Shown: positions 1 to 7,090 of the stretch, in pieces | How positions within the stretch are numbered: position 1 is the stretch's first letter | Layout: every line of letters begins with the position of its first letter | DNA from: Pseudoalteromonas sp. MMG010 | Lineage (GTDB): Bacteria > Pseudomonadota > Gammaproteobacteria > Enterobacterales > Alteromonadaceae | Length of the DNA stretch: 64,000 nucleotides | Direction: 5' to 3' | Assembly: GCF_018100905.1 (NCBI RefSeq) | Contig: NZ_JAGJEG010000017.1 | Location: 1-64,000, forward strand | The notes under the pieces: model-generated | What the model was told of the DNA's origin: nothing | What the model saw: only the letters and a program-made list of their open reading frames with translations | The model's database searches: none | Made by a program: the position numbers and the translations under genes

Positions 1-149
1 CAAACTTGTCTTAATTACTAAAACCAAAGACAAAAGCCCATGCTCACAAAGAGAAGAAAATGAGAGTAAATGAGAAGCCCAACACACGTTCTAGTCACTA
101 AATCACTACTCTAAAGCGCAGCGTCTCCAAAGCGAAGCGCCTCTTTGTG
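1..149. repeat. Tandem repeat unit 1 (possibly incomplete at left)
   Basis: This is the first of three consecutive, partly degenerate copies. The first 77 bases match the start of unit 2 (150 onward) with only two differences. The unit ends with a GC-richer block containing AAAGCGAAGCGCCTC, near-identical in unit 2. The middle part (about 78-100) is divergent. No reading frame runs through it. The array may continue to the left of the window. Confidence 0.85.
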
Positions 150-309
150 CAAATTTGTCTTAATTACTAAAACCAAAGACAAAAGCCCATGCTCACAAAG
201 AGAAGCAAATGAGAGTAAATGAGAAGTTAAAAGACATTAAAAGTAATGGCTTAGTCACTAAATCACTTCTCTAAAGTGCAGCGTCTCCAAAGCGCAGCGC
301 CTCTTTGTG
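150..309. repeat. Tandem repeat unit 2
   Basis: Second copy, about 160 bp. It shares its first 77 bases with unit 1 and its second half (TTAGTCACTAAATCACTTCT and the region after it) with units 1 and 3. The short word CACAAAGAG appears near its start, and its reverse complement, CTCTTTGTG, closes the unit. The ends of each unit could therefore pair. Confidence 0.85.
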
Positions 310-435
310 CAAATAGTCACTTAATCACTTAAAAAAGACAAAACCCCATGCTCACAAAGAGAAGAAAATGAGGGTAAATGAGAAGTGAAAACATATAAAA
401 GTAATGGTTTAGTCACTCAATCACTTCTGTGACTC
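310..435. repeat. Tandem repeat unit 3 (degenerate, truncated)
   Basis: Third copy, more diverged. It lacks the opening segment of units 1 and 2 but keeps the CCCATGCTCACAAAGAGAAG word, the AATGAG(A/G)GTAAATGAGAAG word and the AGTCACT-AATCACTTCT word. It stops before the GC-rich closing block. From about 436 to 607 there is plain upstream sequence for the helicase gene. Confidence 0.75.
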
Positions 436-607
436 ATTGAGTGAAAGTTGCTCTATTAGATTATTGTCTGAACAATTGCCGATAGCGTATGCTTGTATAT
501 TGAAGCTAAAAACGAAGAGCTAATATTTAAAATCACTAAATCCTACTTAACGGGCAATAAATGCGCTAAAATTACAGGCTATTTTTAGTAATGAGCCTAC
601 ACCTTTT

Positions 608-1912
608 ATGACCTCTGCCGTAAACCCTAGCAATTTCAATGAACTTGGCCTTATCCCAGAGCTATTAGCTCGCTTATCTGATTTGGAATACATCACACCG
701 ACACCTATTCAGGCTAAGGCAATTCCTAGTATTCTGACTGATAGCGACTTAATTGCTGGCGCAAATACAGGCTCGGGAAAAACGGCTACATTTGCATTAC
801 CTATGCTACAAAAAATATTTTTAGCGCAAGGCGTTAAAAAAACACCGGGTAAAGGTAACTATGTAAGCGGGCTTATTTTGGTACCTACTCGTGAGCTTGC
901 TACACAAGTAGCCGATAGCGTTAAGTCGTATTCTGCACACTTTAATGGTGCAATTAAAACAGTTGCTGTATTTGGTGGTGTATCGGTTAATGCACAAATG
1001 CAGGCGCTGCGTGGTGGCGCTGATATTATTGTCGCCACACCGGGTCGTTTACTCGATTTAATATCAAGTAATGCAGTTAAGCTTGATAAGATCAATACGC
1101 TTGTTCTTGACGAAGCTGACCGTATGCTTGGTCTTGGCTTTACCGAAGAGCTAACTGAGCTCTTAGCGCTTATGCCTGCTAAAAAACAAACCATGTTGTT
1201 TTCAGCGACTTTCCCAGAGCAAGTAACCCAATTAACACAAAAGCTTTTAACTAACCCTGTTGAAATACAAGTTCAAAGCAAAGACGAAAGTACCTTAGTG
1301 CAACGTGTGTTTAGTGTTAATAAAGGTGAAAAAACCACGGTTTTAGCACACTTAATTAAACAGCATGCTTGGCGTCAGGCGCTTATTTTTGTCAACGCTA
1401 AAAAAGACTGTGAGCACCTGGCCAGTAAGCTTGAAAAACGTGGTATTAACGCACAAGTGTTTCATGGTGATAAAGGCCAAAGTGAGCGTACTCGCGTAAT
1501 AGAAAAGTTTAAAACGGGTGAAATTGAAGTGCTGATTGCTACCGATATTGCAGCGCGTGGTTTAGATATTGCTAAGTTGCCTGTGGTTATTAATTTTAAC
1601 TTACCACGCAGCCCTGCTGATTATATGCATCGTATTGGCCGCAGTGGTCGTGCTGGTGAAGTGGGCTTGGCTTTATCGCTAATTGATTACGAAGATTTAC
1701 ATCATTTTAAAATCATTGAGAAAAAAAATAAGTTTCGCTTAGAGCGAGAAGAAGTCAAAGGGTTTGCTGTTAATCAAGCAAATATTGATGCTGCACAAGC
1801 GCTTAAAAATGAAAAGCCGATGGCAAAACCTGAAGGCAGCGGTAAGAAAAAGAAAAAAAATAAAGTAGATACAGATGATATTTGGAGTGGCTGGAAAGGG
1901 CGTGCAAAATAA
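608..1912 (+). CDS. rhlE: DEAD-box ATP-dependent RNA helicase, RhlE-like
   Basis: The 434-residue protein has the full DEAD-box motif set in order: Q-motif region (TPTPIQAKAIP, about 31-41), motif I GANTGSGKT (50-58), PTREL, motif II DEAD (about 168-171), motif III SAT, and in the second RecA domain ATDIAARGLD and HRIGRSGRAG. The tail is short and lysine-rich (KKKKKNK) before WSGWKGRAK. Such basic tails usually help RNA binding. Family members unwind short RNA duplexes in ribosome assembly or cold-adapted RNA metabolism. The closest named group is RhlE; SrmB or another cold-shock helicase is a less likely alternative. It stands alone, with a hairpin terminator about 30 bp downstream. The ribosome site before the ATG is weak. 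Confidence 0.9.
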   Translation: MTSAVNPSNFNELGLIPELLARLSDLEYITPTPIQAKAIPSILTDSDLIAGANTGSGKTATFALPMLQKIFLAQGVKKTPGKGNYVSGLILVPTRELATQVADSVKSYSAHFNGAIKTVAVFGGVSVNAQMQALRGGADIIVATPGRLLDLISSNAVKLDKINTLVLDEADRMLGLGFTEELTELLALMPAKKQTMLFSATFPEQVTQLTQKLLTNPVEIQVQSKDESTLVQRVFSVNKGEKTTVLAHLIKQHAWRQALIFVNAKKDCEHLASKLEKRGINAQVFHGDKGQSERTRVIEKFKTGEIEVLIATDIAARGLDIAKLPVVINFNLPRSPADYMHRIGRSGRAGEVGLALSLIDYEDLHHFKIIEKKNKFRLEREEVKGFAVNQANIDAAQALKNEKPMAKPEGSGKKKKKNKVDTDDIWSGWKGRAK

Positions 1913-1939
1913 AGCACTTTAAAACACTACACTTTGCTT

Positions 1940-1980
1940 AAATGTACAATGCAAATTACTTTTTGCCGTGTACATTTTTT
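1940..1980 (+). terminator. Rho-independent terminator after the helicase gene
   Basis: AAATGTACA (1940-1948) pairs with TGTACATTT (1969-1977), and a second inner stem GCAAA/TTTGC lies between them. A run of T follows. Confidence 0.65.
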
Positions 1981-2019
1981 GTTTTACACTGAAATTACTT
2001 AGGATTAAGAAGTGCGATT

Positions 2020-2217
2020 GTGAATATAATTTTAATGGCTTATTTAGTGATATTTGCTTTATTTGGTACTGCAGCTAGTTACTTTGTGCGTTTTATTTAT
2101 GCGTATTGGGTTAAAAAGCAAATGCCGATGAATTATATAATTAAAGCGGGGATTTGCGTTGTGTTGGTATTAGTTATCTCAGCGCTGATGCCACTTTGGC
2201 ATAGCGCTGCAAACTAG
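2020..2217 (+). CDS. Small inner-membrane protein with two membrane segments
   Basis: A 65-residue protein that I do not recognise. It begins with GTG; a purine stretch (AGGATTAAGA) sits about 10 bp upstream. Two hydrophobic segments are visible, about residues 3-28 and 43-60, separated by a basic loop (YAYWVKKQMP). By the positive-inside rule that loop is probably cytoplasmic, which would place both termini in the periplasm. It is the only plus-strand gene between the helicase and the convergent lipoprotein pair and stops 10 bp before the end of the facing gene. Function unknown. Confidence 0.6.
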   Translation: MNIILMAYLVIFALFGTAASYFVRFIYAYWVKKQMPMNYIIKAGICVVLVLVISALMPLWHSAAN

Positions 2218-2227
2218 ATAATGCAAT

Positions 2228-2611
2228 TTACTGTATATCTATAATTTGGCATTGCTTAGCAAGGCATAGTGATTGCACAGGTATAACCGGAAGACATTCA
2301 GCGAGTGAACTATTTTGTTCTTTCTCTATTGCTGATATGTTATTTGCTATCGCTTCTGCATCTTCTTGCTTTGTTTTTAAAGTAGAATAAACAATATATT
2401 TACTTGGCCCACCACACGCTCGGGCACCAACTTCTAACACTTTACATTGAAAGCTAGCGGTACACTCGTTATCACTAACAATCTCGTTTAATTGTGTATT
2501 AAGGCTGTTTAAACGCGAGTTTGAATTGCCTGTGCTAGCACAACCACTAACAAAAAACATAACGGTTAAAAAGGCTGTAAAATATTTACTTGCCTTTATT
2601 ACACTTTGCAT
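2228..2611 (-). CDS. Small lipoprotein, paralogue of the upstream gene product
   Basis: 127 residues. The N-terminus is a lipoprotein signal (hydrophobic stretch ending VSGC, lipidated Cys at about 24), so it is probably anchored in the outer or inner membrane facing the periplasm. The mature part carries QCKVLEVGARACGGPSKYIVYST, conserved in the neighbouring gene, plus several paired cysteines (about six in the mature domain) that could form disulfides in the periplasm. The start ATG has a good ribosome site (AAGGAT). It lies 10 bp downstream of its paralogue and is probably co-transcribed with it. The pair looks like a tandem duplication. I do not know a function for this family. Confidence 0.75.
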   Translation of the reverse strand: MQSVIKASKYFTAFLTVMFFVSGCASTGNSNSRLNSLNTQLNEIVSDNECTASFQCKVLEVGARACGGPSKYIVYSTLKTKQEDAEAIANNISAIEKEQNSSLAECLPVIPVQSLCLAKQCQIIDIQ

Positions 2612-2621
2612 AAATTTATCC

Positions 2622-3128
2622 TTAATATGGACTTGCCGAAGAGCCTTCTATTTTAACACAACTATTGCTTATACATTGCGTACCCGGTGCCGGTATATGT
2701 TGGCAAATACTGGCCATATCTTCTTTTGCATTTAGCGTTTTTTCATATTGAGTAATTGTATCAGCGTGTTTAGTGACATCGTCACTATTTGTATGCTTTG
2801 TTGAATAAACAATATATCGACTAGGGCCACCACACGCTCTGCTTCCCACGGCTTGTACTTTACATTGTGAAGTTGTATCACATTGTAAATTTGCGGTGAT
2901 TTCAGACAGCTTCTCTTTTGTACCTTTTATAGTTGCTAGCGGACTTTCTTCGGCTTGCATTAAGGTTTTATCGCTTTTGTCTAGCGGGGTTGTTGATGGT
3001 AGCTCTTTTTTATCAGCTGCTAACTGTGGTGCGACTTGTGTGTCTTCACGTTTGCTTGTGGTTTCGTTATCTCCTAAGCAAGCAGTTAACAAAAAGGGTA
3101 AAAAAAGAGCTAATAATGGCTTATGCAT
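2622..3128 (-). CDS. Lipoprotein with a Cys-rich C-terminal domain
   Basis: 168 residues from the chosen ATG at 3128, preceded by AAGGTG at proper spacing. A longer in-frame extension to 3209 has no ribosome site and would bury the signal peptide. The signal ends LLTAC (lipid Cys at about 16). Next come a low-complexity, charged linker (about 17-80) and a C-terminal domain with QCKVQAVGSRACGGPSRY, close to the domain in the downstream gene (QCKVLEVGARACGGPSKY). The linker is absent from the downstream copy, so one gene gained or lost a spacer that would hold the domain away from the membrane. First gene of a probable two-gene operon. Function unknown. Confidence 0.75.
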   Translation of the reverse strand: MHKPLLALFLPFLLTACLGDNETTSKREDTQVAPQLAADKKELPSTTPLDKSDKTLMQAEESPLATIKGTKEKLSEITANLQCDTTSQCKVQAVGSRACGGPSRYIVYSTKHTNSDDVTKHADTITQYEKTLNAKEDMASICQHIPAPGTQCISNSCVKIEGSSASPY

Positions 3129-3218
3129 AACGCACCTTGATAGTGATGATTTATTCATCACTATCATACACGGAGTTTTTTCTACGGCAATAAAAAACTC
3201 TATAATCAATAGGCTAAA

Positions 3219-4598
3219 CTATTCTAGGCCACCTTTGGTTAGCTTTTCTGGGTTGAGTAATTCTTCTAATTCACTACGAGAAATACTCGTTTCTCTTTGT
3301 GCAACATCAATAATAGGTTCTGCGTTTTTATACGCTAACTTTGCAATTGCGGCCGCTTTTTCATAACCAATAACAGGATTAAGTGCTGTCACTAAAATGG
3401 GATTTTTAGCGAGTGCTTTATTTATATTTTCTTGCTTTACAGTAAAGCTAGTTATAGCTTTATTAGCCAATGCTTGGGCGCTATTGGCTAATAACTCAAT
3501 GCTTTGCAAGATATTGTAGGCAATAACCGGAAGCATAACATTAAGCTCAAAATTACCCGCTTGCCCTGCTACCGTAATTGTCGCATCGTTACCAATAACT
3601 TGTGCGCTTACCATGGCAGCCGCTTCAGGGATCACGGGGTTTACTTTACCAGGCATAATAGAAGAGCCAGGTTGTAAGCTTTCAAGTTCTATTTCACCTA
3701 GACCTGCAAGAGGTCCCGAATTCATCCAGCGTAAGTCATTTGCTATTTTCATTTGCGCTACCGCGAGCACTTTTAATTGCCCTGATAACGCGACAATAGC
3801 GTCTTGAGAGCCAATATTATAAAAAAAGTTATTGCTTGGACTAAAGCGTATACCTACGCTAGCACTTAGGTTTTTGGTAAATGTTTTTGCGAATAAAGGG
3901 TCTGCATTTACACCCGTGCCAACAGCGGTTCCACCTTGGGCCAGCTCACATACTCGCTCAAGGCTGTGGCGAATACCTGCACTGGCATTATTTATTTGTG
4001 ATTGCCATGCGCTGAGTGTTTGTTCAAATGTAACCGGCATTGCATCCATTAAATGCGTGCGCCCAGTTTTTACTATATGACCCACTTCGGCTTTTTTATT
4101 TTCAAGTGCTTGTGAAAGTGAATCTAATGACGGAAGTAGCTCATAGACCACATTGATTGCACTACTTACGGCAATTGTCGAAGGAATGACATCGTTTGAG
4201 CTTTGGCCCATATTAACATCGTCGTTAGGGTGAATTTGCTCAATACCATGCTTGCTTGCAAGTGTTGCAATAACTTCGTTCATATTCATATTAGAACTGG
4301 TGCCTGAGCCTGTTTGAAATACATCTACAGGAAAATGCGAACTATGTTTACCATCAATCACTTCTTGGCAAGCTTGTTCTATTGCATCGGCTTTACTTGC
4401 CGTTAAATGACCAAGCTCTTTATTACTTTGCGCCGCGGCTTGTTTTATGTAGGCTAAGGCGCTAATGAACTGTTGTGGCATAGTTAGTTGGCTAATTGAA
4501 AAATTATTTACAGCACGCTGAGTTTGCGCTTGATAAAGGGCGTTAGACGGGACTTTTAATTCGCCCATACTGTCAGATTCAGTTCTAAATTGACTCAT
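3219..4598 (-). CDS. fumC: Fumarate hydratase class II (iron-independent fumarase C)
   Basis: 459 residues, the usual length for class II fumarases. It converts fumarate and malate reversibly in the TCA cycle, in the cytosol, without an iron-sulfur cluster. The family signature GSSIMPGKVNP is present in the C-terminal half, and the substrate-site segments TGSGTSSNMN and GRTHLMDA are visible. The start overlaps the stop of the upstream small gene by 4 bp (ATGA), so translation is probably coupled. A Fur box lies upstream of that small gene. A Fur-controlled, Fe-free fumarase fits an iron-sparing response, as in the known fagA-fumC-orfX-sodA operon of Pseudomonas aeruginosa. No superoxide dismutase gene follows here. 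Confidence 0.95.
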   Translation of the reverse strand: MSQFRTESDSMGELKVPSNALYQAQTQRAVNNFSISQLTMPQQFISALAYIKQAAAQSNKELGHLTASKADAIEQACQEVIDGKHSSHFPVDVFQTGSGTSSNMNMNEVIATLASKHGIEQIHPNDDVNMGQSSNDVIPSTIAVSSAINVVYELLPSLDSLSQALENKKAEVGHIVKTGRTHLMDAMPVTFEQTLSAWQSQINNASAGIRHSLERVCELAQGGTAVGTGVNADPLFAKTFTKNLSASVGIRFSPSNNFFYNIGSQDAIVALSGQLKVLAVAQMKIANDLRWMNSGPLAGLGEIELESLQPGSSIMPGKVNPVIPEAAAMVSAQVIGNDATITVAGQAGNFELNVMLPVIAYNILQSIELLANSAQALANKAITSFTVKQENINKALAKNPILVTALNPVIGYEKAAAIAKLAYKNAEPIIDVAQRETSISRSELEELLNPEKLTKGGLE

Positions 4599-4966
4599 AA
4601 TTGCTCCTGATTAAATTCGTGACTAAGGGTGCGTACTTCATGCTCTAGTAATACAAACTTGTTTGAAACATGATGCGTTTTATAAAAGCGTTTTAATGCA
4701 AGTAAAGGTTTGTATAACTGTTCAAAACACTGCTTTCTTATGGCGTTATGAACCAATGAGTCGCACATGCTATTGATTACTTCGTTATATGCTCTGCGCA
4801 AGTACAGCTCTTGTAATAATGGATTAAACTGTTTTTCGTAATATTTAGCTACATTAAGTGCAGAATCTATGTAATCAGCAACAATCATTGGCGCGTGTAA
4901 GCCTGGCCTTAAGCAAGTCGTGTTTATTGAACGCTGATAGTGATGAATAGCTGATTGAGTAGACAT
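4595..4966 (-). CDS. FagA-like small protein ahead of fumC
   Basis: 123 residues from the ATG at 4966, which has AAGGTGG five bases upstream. A start 18 bp earlier (4984) lies inside the Fur box and lacks a ribosome site. The protein is soluble, mostly helical in appearance, with several His, Cys and Tyr residues and no signal peptide. Its position, directly before fumC with a 4-bp overlap and behind a Fur box, is that of FagA (Fur-associated gene A) in Pseudomonas. I assign the likeness from context and size, not from a sequence match. The molecular function of FagA is not established to my knowledge. Confidence 0.6.
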   Translation of the reverse strand: MSTQSAIHHYQRSINTTCLRPGLHAPMIVADYIDSALNVAKYYEKQFNPLLQELYLRRAYNEVINSMCDSLVHNAIRKQCFEQLYKPLLALKRFYKTHHVSNKFVLLEHEVRTLSHEFNQEQL

Positions 4967-4983
4967 AAAAACCACCTTAAACA

Positions 4984-5002
4984 AATGATAATAGTTATCA
5001 TT
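4984..5002 (-). promoter_or_regulatory. Fur box controlling the FagA-like/fumC operon
   Basis: AATGATAA-TAG-TTATCATT is a perfect palindrome with a 3-bp centre. In the 7-1-7 Fur model it matches TGATAAT-N-ATTATCA at all but one position. It lies just upstream of the ribosome site of the 4595-4966 gene, where bound Fe-Fur would block transcription. Confidence 0.8.
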
Positions 5003-5313
5003 ACATTTATTGGGTTTGACTGTAAACAGTTAACTGAAAATTATTTATAACTTTAATTATAGTCAGGAGTAAACACTTGATCTGTTTTAACATTTGTTCT
5101 TTTCTATGGTTTTTTTTGTGGGATAAATTATGCCCTATAGTAGGTGGTTCTATACTACATGTTGATTTTCACTTGTATAAATTGCTGCAACGACGGCTCA
5201 AAAGAAGGCGTTTCTCAAAGCTTTGATACGGCTAGCTATATTTTATGATGCAGACTTTTTTTCTATAACCTGTTTTAATAGTGTGTGTTATTCATAAACT
5301 AGGTATCCCATCA
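5003..5313. other. Intergenic region between the Fur-regulated operon and the DUF938 gene
   Basis: About 310 bp with no supported gene. It must hold the promoters of the two divergent transcripts. One 29-codon open frame (5159-5248) with a CxxCC motif lacks a convincing ribosome site and was not called. Confidence 0.5.
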
Positions 5314-5904
5314 ATGACTAAACCTTTCTCACAGGCTTGCGAAAACAATAAAGAGCCTATTTTAGAGCAGCTCCAAAACATATTAGCTCAGCCGCTAACT
5401 TTACTTGAAGTGGGTTCTGGAACCGGTCAACACAGTGTCTACTTTGCGCAGCATTTAACGCATGTGAATTGGCTCACTAGCGATAGAGCGGTGAATCACG
5501 AGGGAATTTTACAATGGCATAGTGAAGTGAATTTACCTAATCTACATGCGCCGCTTGATTTAGATTTAAACAATGAATGGCCGGTAGATAGTGTTGATGC
5601 CATTTTTACAGCTAATACATTTCATATAGTGAGTTGGCATTTGGTTGAGCAATTCTTTGCAGGGGTTAAGCTGCATTTAAATACGCAAGGACTGGTATGT
5701 ATTTATGGCCCCTTTAAATACCAAGGTGAGTTTACCAGCGAGAGTAATAATGAGTTTAATCAATTTTTAACTGAGCGAGATCCGCTATCGGGGATAAGAG
5801 ATAGCGAAGCCGTTATAGCACTTGGCGAACAAGCAGGGTTAACCCTTTTAAGTGATATCGCAATGCCTGCAAATAACCAACTATTAGTGTTTAAACGGCA
5901 GTAG
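5314..5904 (+). CDS. DUF938 family SAM-dependent methyltransferase
   Basis: 196 residues from the ATG at 5314, with AGGT about 10 bp upstream. The in-frame GTG at 5281 would add 11 residues that do not look like the family. The class I methyltransferase SAM-binding loop is LLEVGSGTGQHSVYFA (about residues 30-45). The later segment RDPLSGIRDSE resembles the conserved RDPxxGIRD motif of DUF938. Substrate unknown. The stop overlaps the convergent DUF482 gene by 21 bp. Confidence 0.8.
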   Translation: MTKPFSQACENNKEPILEQLQNILAQPLTLLEVGSGTGQHSVYFAQHLTHVNWLTSDRAVNHEGILQWHSEVNLPNLHAPLDLDLNNEWPVDSVDAIFTANTFHIVSWHLVEQFFAGVKLHLNTQGLVCIYGPFKYQGEFTSESNNEFNQFLTERDPLSGIRDSEAVIALGEQAGLTLLSDIAMPANNQLLVFKRQ

Positions 5905-7023
5905 ATCAGAGCATTGCTGTTTATAACTACTCATATGTTGTTGCTCGCGTTTTAAATAGTCATCTATAGCATGAGCAAAATCAGGGTTATTTATGTGATG
6001 TACTGAATGCGTGTAAACTGGCTCAAAACCGCGGGCAATTTTATGCTCGCCTTGTGCACCAGAGTGAAAGCACGCGAGCTTATGTTGTATGCAGTATTCT
6101 ATACCTTGGTAATAACATAGCTCAAAATGCAAAGAGTCTATGTCTTCGTTTGCCCCCCAGTAACGACCATATAATGTATTTTCACCGATTAGACTTAAGG
6201 TAGCCGCAACAATTTTATCCTGCTTTTTTGCAAACATTATCAGTAGTTTGTCAGCTAGTAGTGCATGTAAAAATTGAAAAAACTCCATATTTAAATAACC
6301 CAAATGACCAGAGCGTTTTAAATAGGTACGTTGATAAAACTGACAAAAAATTTGAATGATTTCGGGGGTTATTTTTTCGTTTTGTAACCATTCTATTGTA
6401 ATGTTTTGATTACTGATTTTGCTTCGCTCTTTGTTTACTGTTTTACGCTTACGCGAGCTAAAAGAAGCCAAAAAATGGTTAAAATCATTATAGTTTTTAT
6501 TAAACCATTGAAACTGCACACCGGTTCGCAGCATGGCATTATTGTTTTGTAAGCACTTAGCTTGTGCGAGAGAGCAAAAGTTAATATGCCATCCAGACCA
6601 ACCTTGCTCTTTACTCTGCTCTTTAAGCACAGTGGTAATATATTGATAGACACTATCGGGGTTACTATGCTCAATCGCTATACGCTGGCCAGCAATTGGA
6701 CTAAATGGAATACCACACAACCACTTTGGATAATAATCTAAGCCATGCTGTTGATAGGCTTCTGCCCATGACCAATCAAATACATATTCACCATATGAGT
6801 GGGTCTTAATATAGCCAGGAGCCAGAGCCACTAGGTTATTATTTTCATAAATAGCTAAATGATAAGGCTGCCAGCCTGTTTCAGTAGAGGCACATTGGCT
6901 TTGTTCTAAAGCATATAAAAAAGCATGGCTGGTAAAAGGCTCATTGCCATAAAGTGCTTGCCAGTGAGTGGCATCAATGTGTTCGATGCTATTAAACCAT
7001 TGATGTGAGAAGTGATTTGTCAT
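5884..7023 (-). CDS. DUF482 family protein (GNAT/FemAB-like fold)
   Basis: 379 residues, the usual size for this family, annotated elsewhere as a GNAT-type N-acyltransferase or peptidoglycan-related FemX-like protein. Family-like segments include PFTSHAFLYALEQS near the N-terminus, FSSRKRKTVNKER in the middle and RGFEPVYTHSVHHI near the C-terminus. No signal peptide or membrane span, so it is cytosolic. The substrate is unknown, and the cell-wall link rests only on fold similarity. Single gene, convergent with and slightly overlapping the DUF938 gene. Confidence 0.8.
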   Translation of the reverse strand: MTNHFSHQWFNSIEHIDATHWQALYGNEPFTSHAFLYALEQSQCASTETGWQPYHLAIYENNNLVALAPGYIKTHSYGEYVFDWSWAEAYQQHGLDYYPKWLCGIPFSPIAGQRIAIEHSNPDSVYQYITTVLKEQSKEQGWSGWHINFCSLAQAKCLQNNNAMLRTGVQFQWFNKNYNDFNHFLASFSSRKRKTVNKERSKISNQNITIEWLQNEKITPEIIQIFCQFYQRTYLKRSGHLGYLNMEFFQFLHALLADKLLIMFAKKQDKIVAATLSLIGENTLYGRYWGANEDIDSLHFELCYYQGIEYCIQHKLACFHSGAQGEHKIARGFEPVYTHSVHHINNPDFAHAIDDYLKREQQHMSSYKQQCSDLLPFKH

Positions 7024-7090
7024 GTATTTTAATATAATTAATGAGCCTAGTAACTGTTATCTTATCTATTTAAGACTGATGCGCAATCGA

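Noticed and set aside
1..435. Possible CRISPR array at the left edge
   Set aside because: Units are 150-160 bp, diverge internally and have no short repeat/spacer alternation; no cas genes nearby.
2896..3366. 156-codon plus-strand frame across two minus-strand genes
   Set aside because: Antisense to the lipoprotein and fumC genes, with no motif or ribosome site.
5159..5248. 29-codon plus-strand frame with a CxxCC motif upstream of the DUF938 gene
   Set aside because: The nearest AGGTGG is 11 bp from the ATG and no conservation can be checked; too weak to call.
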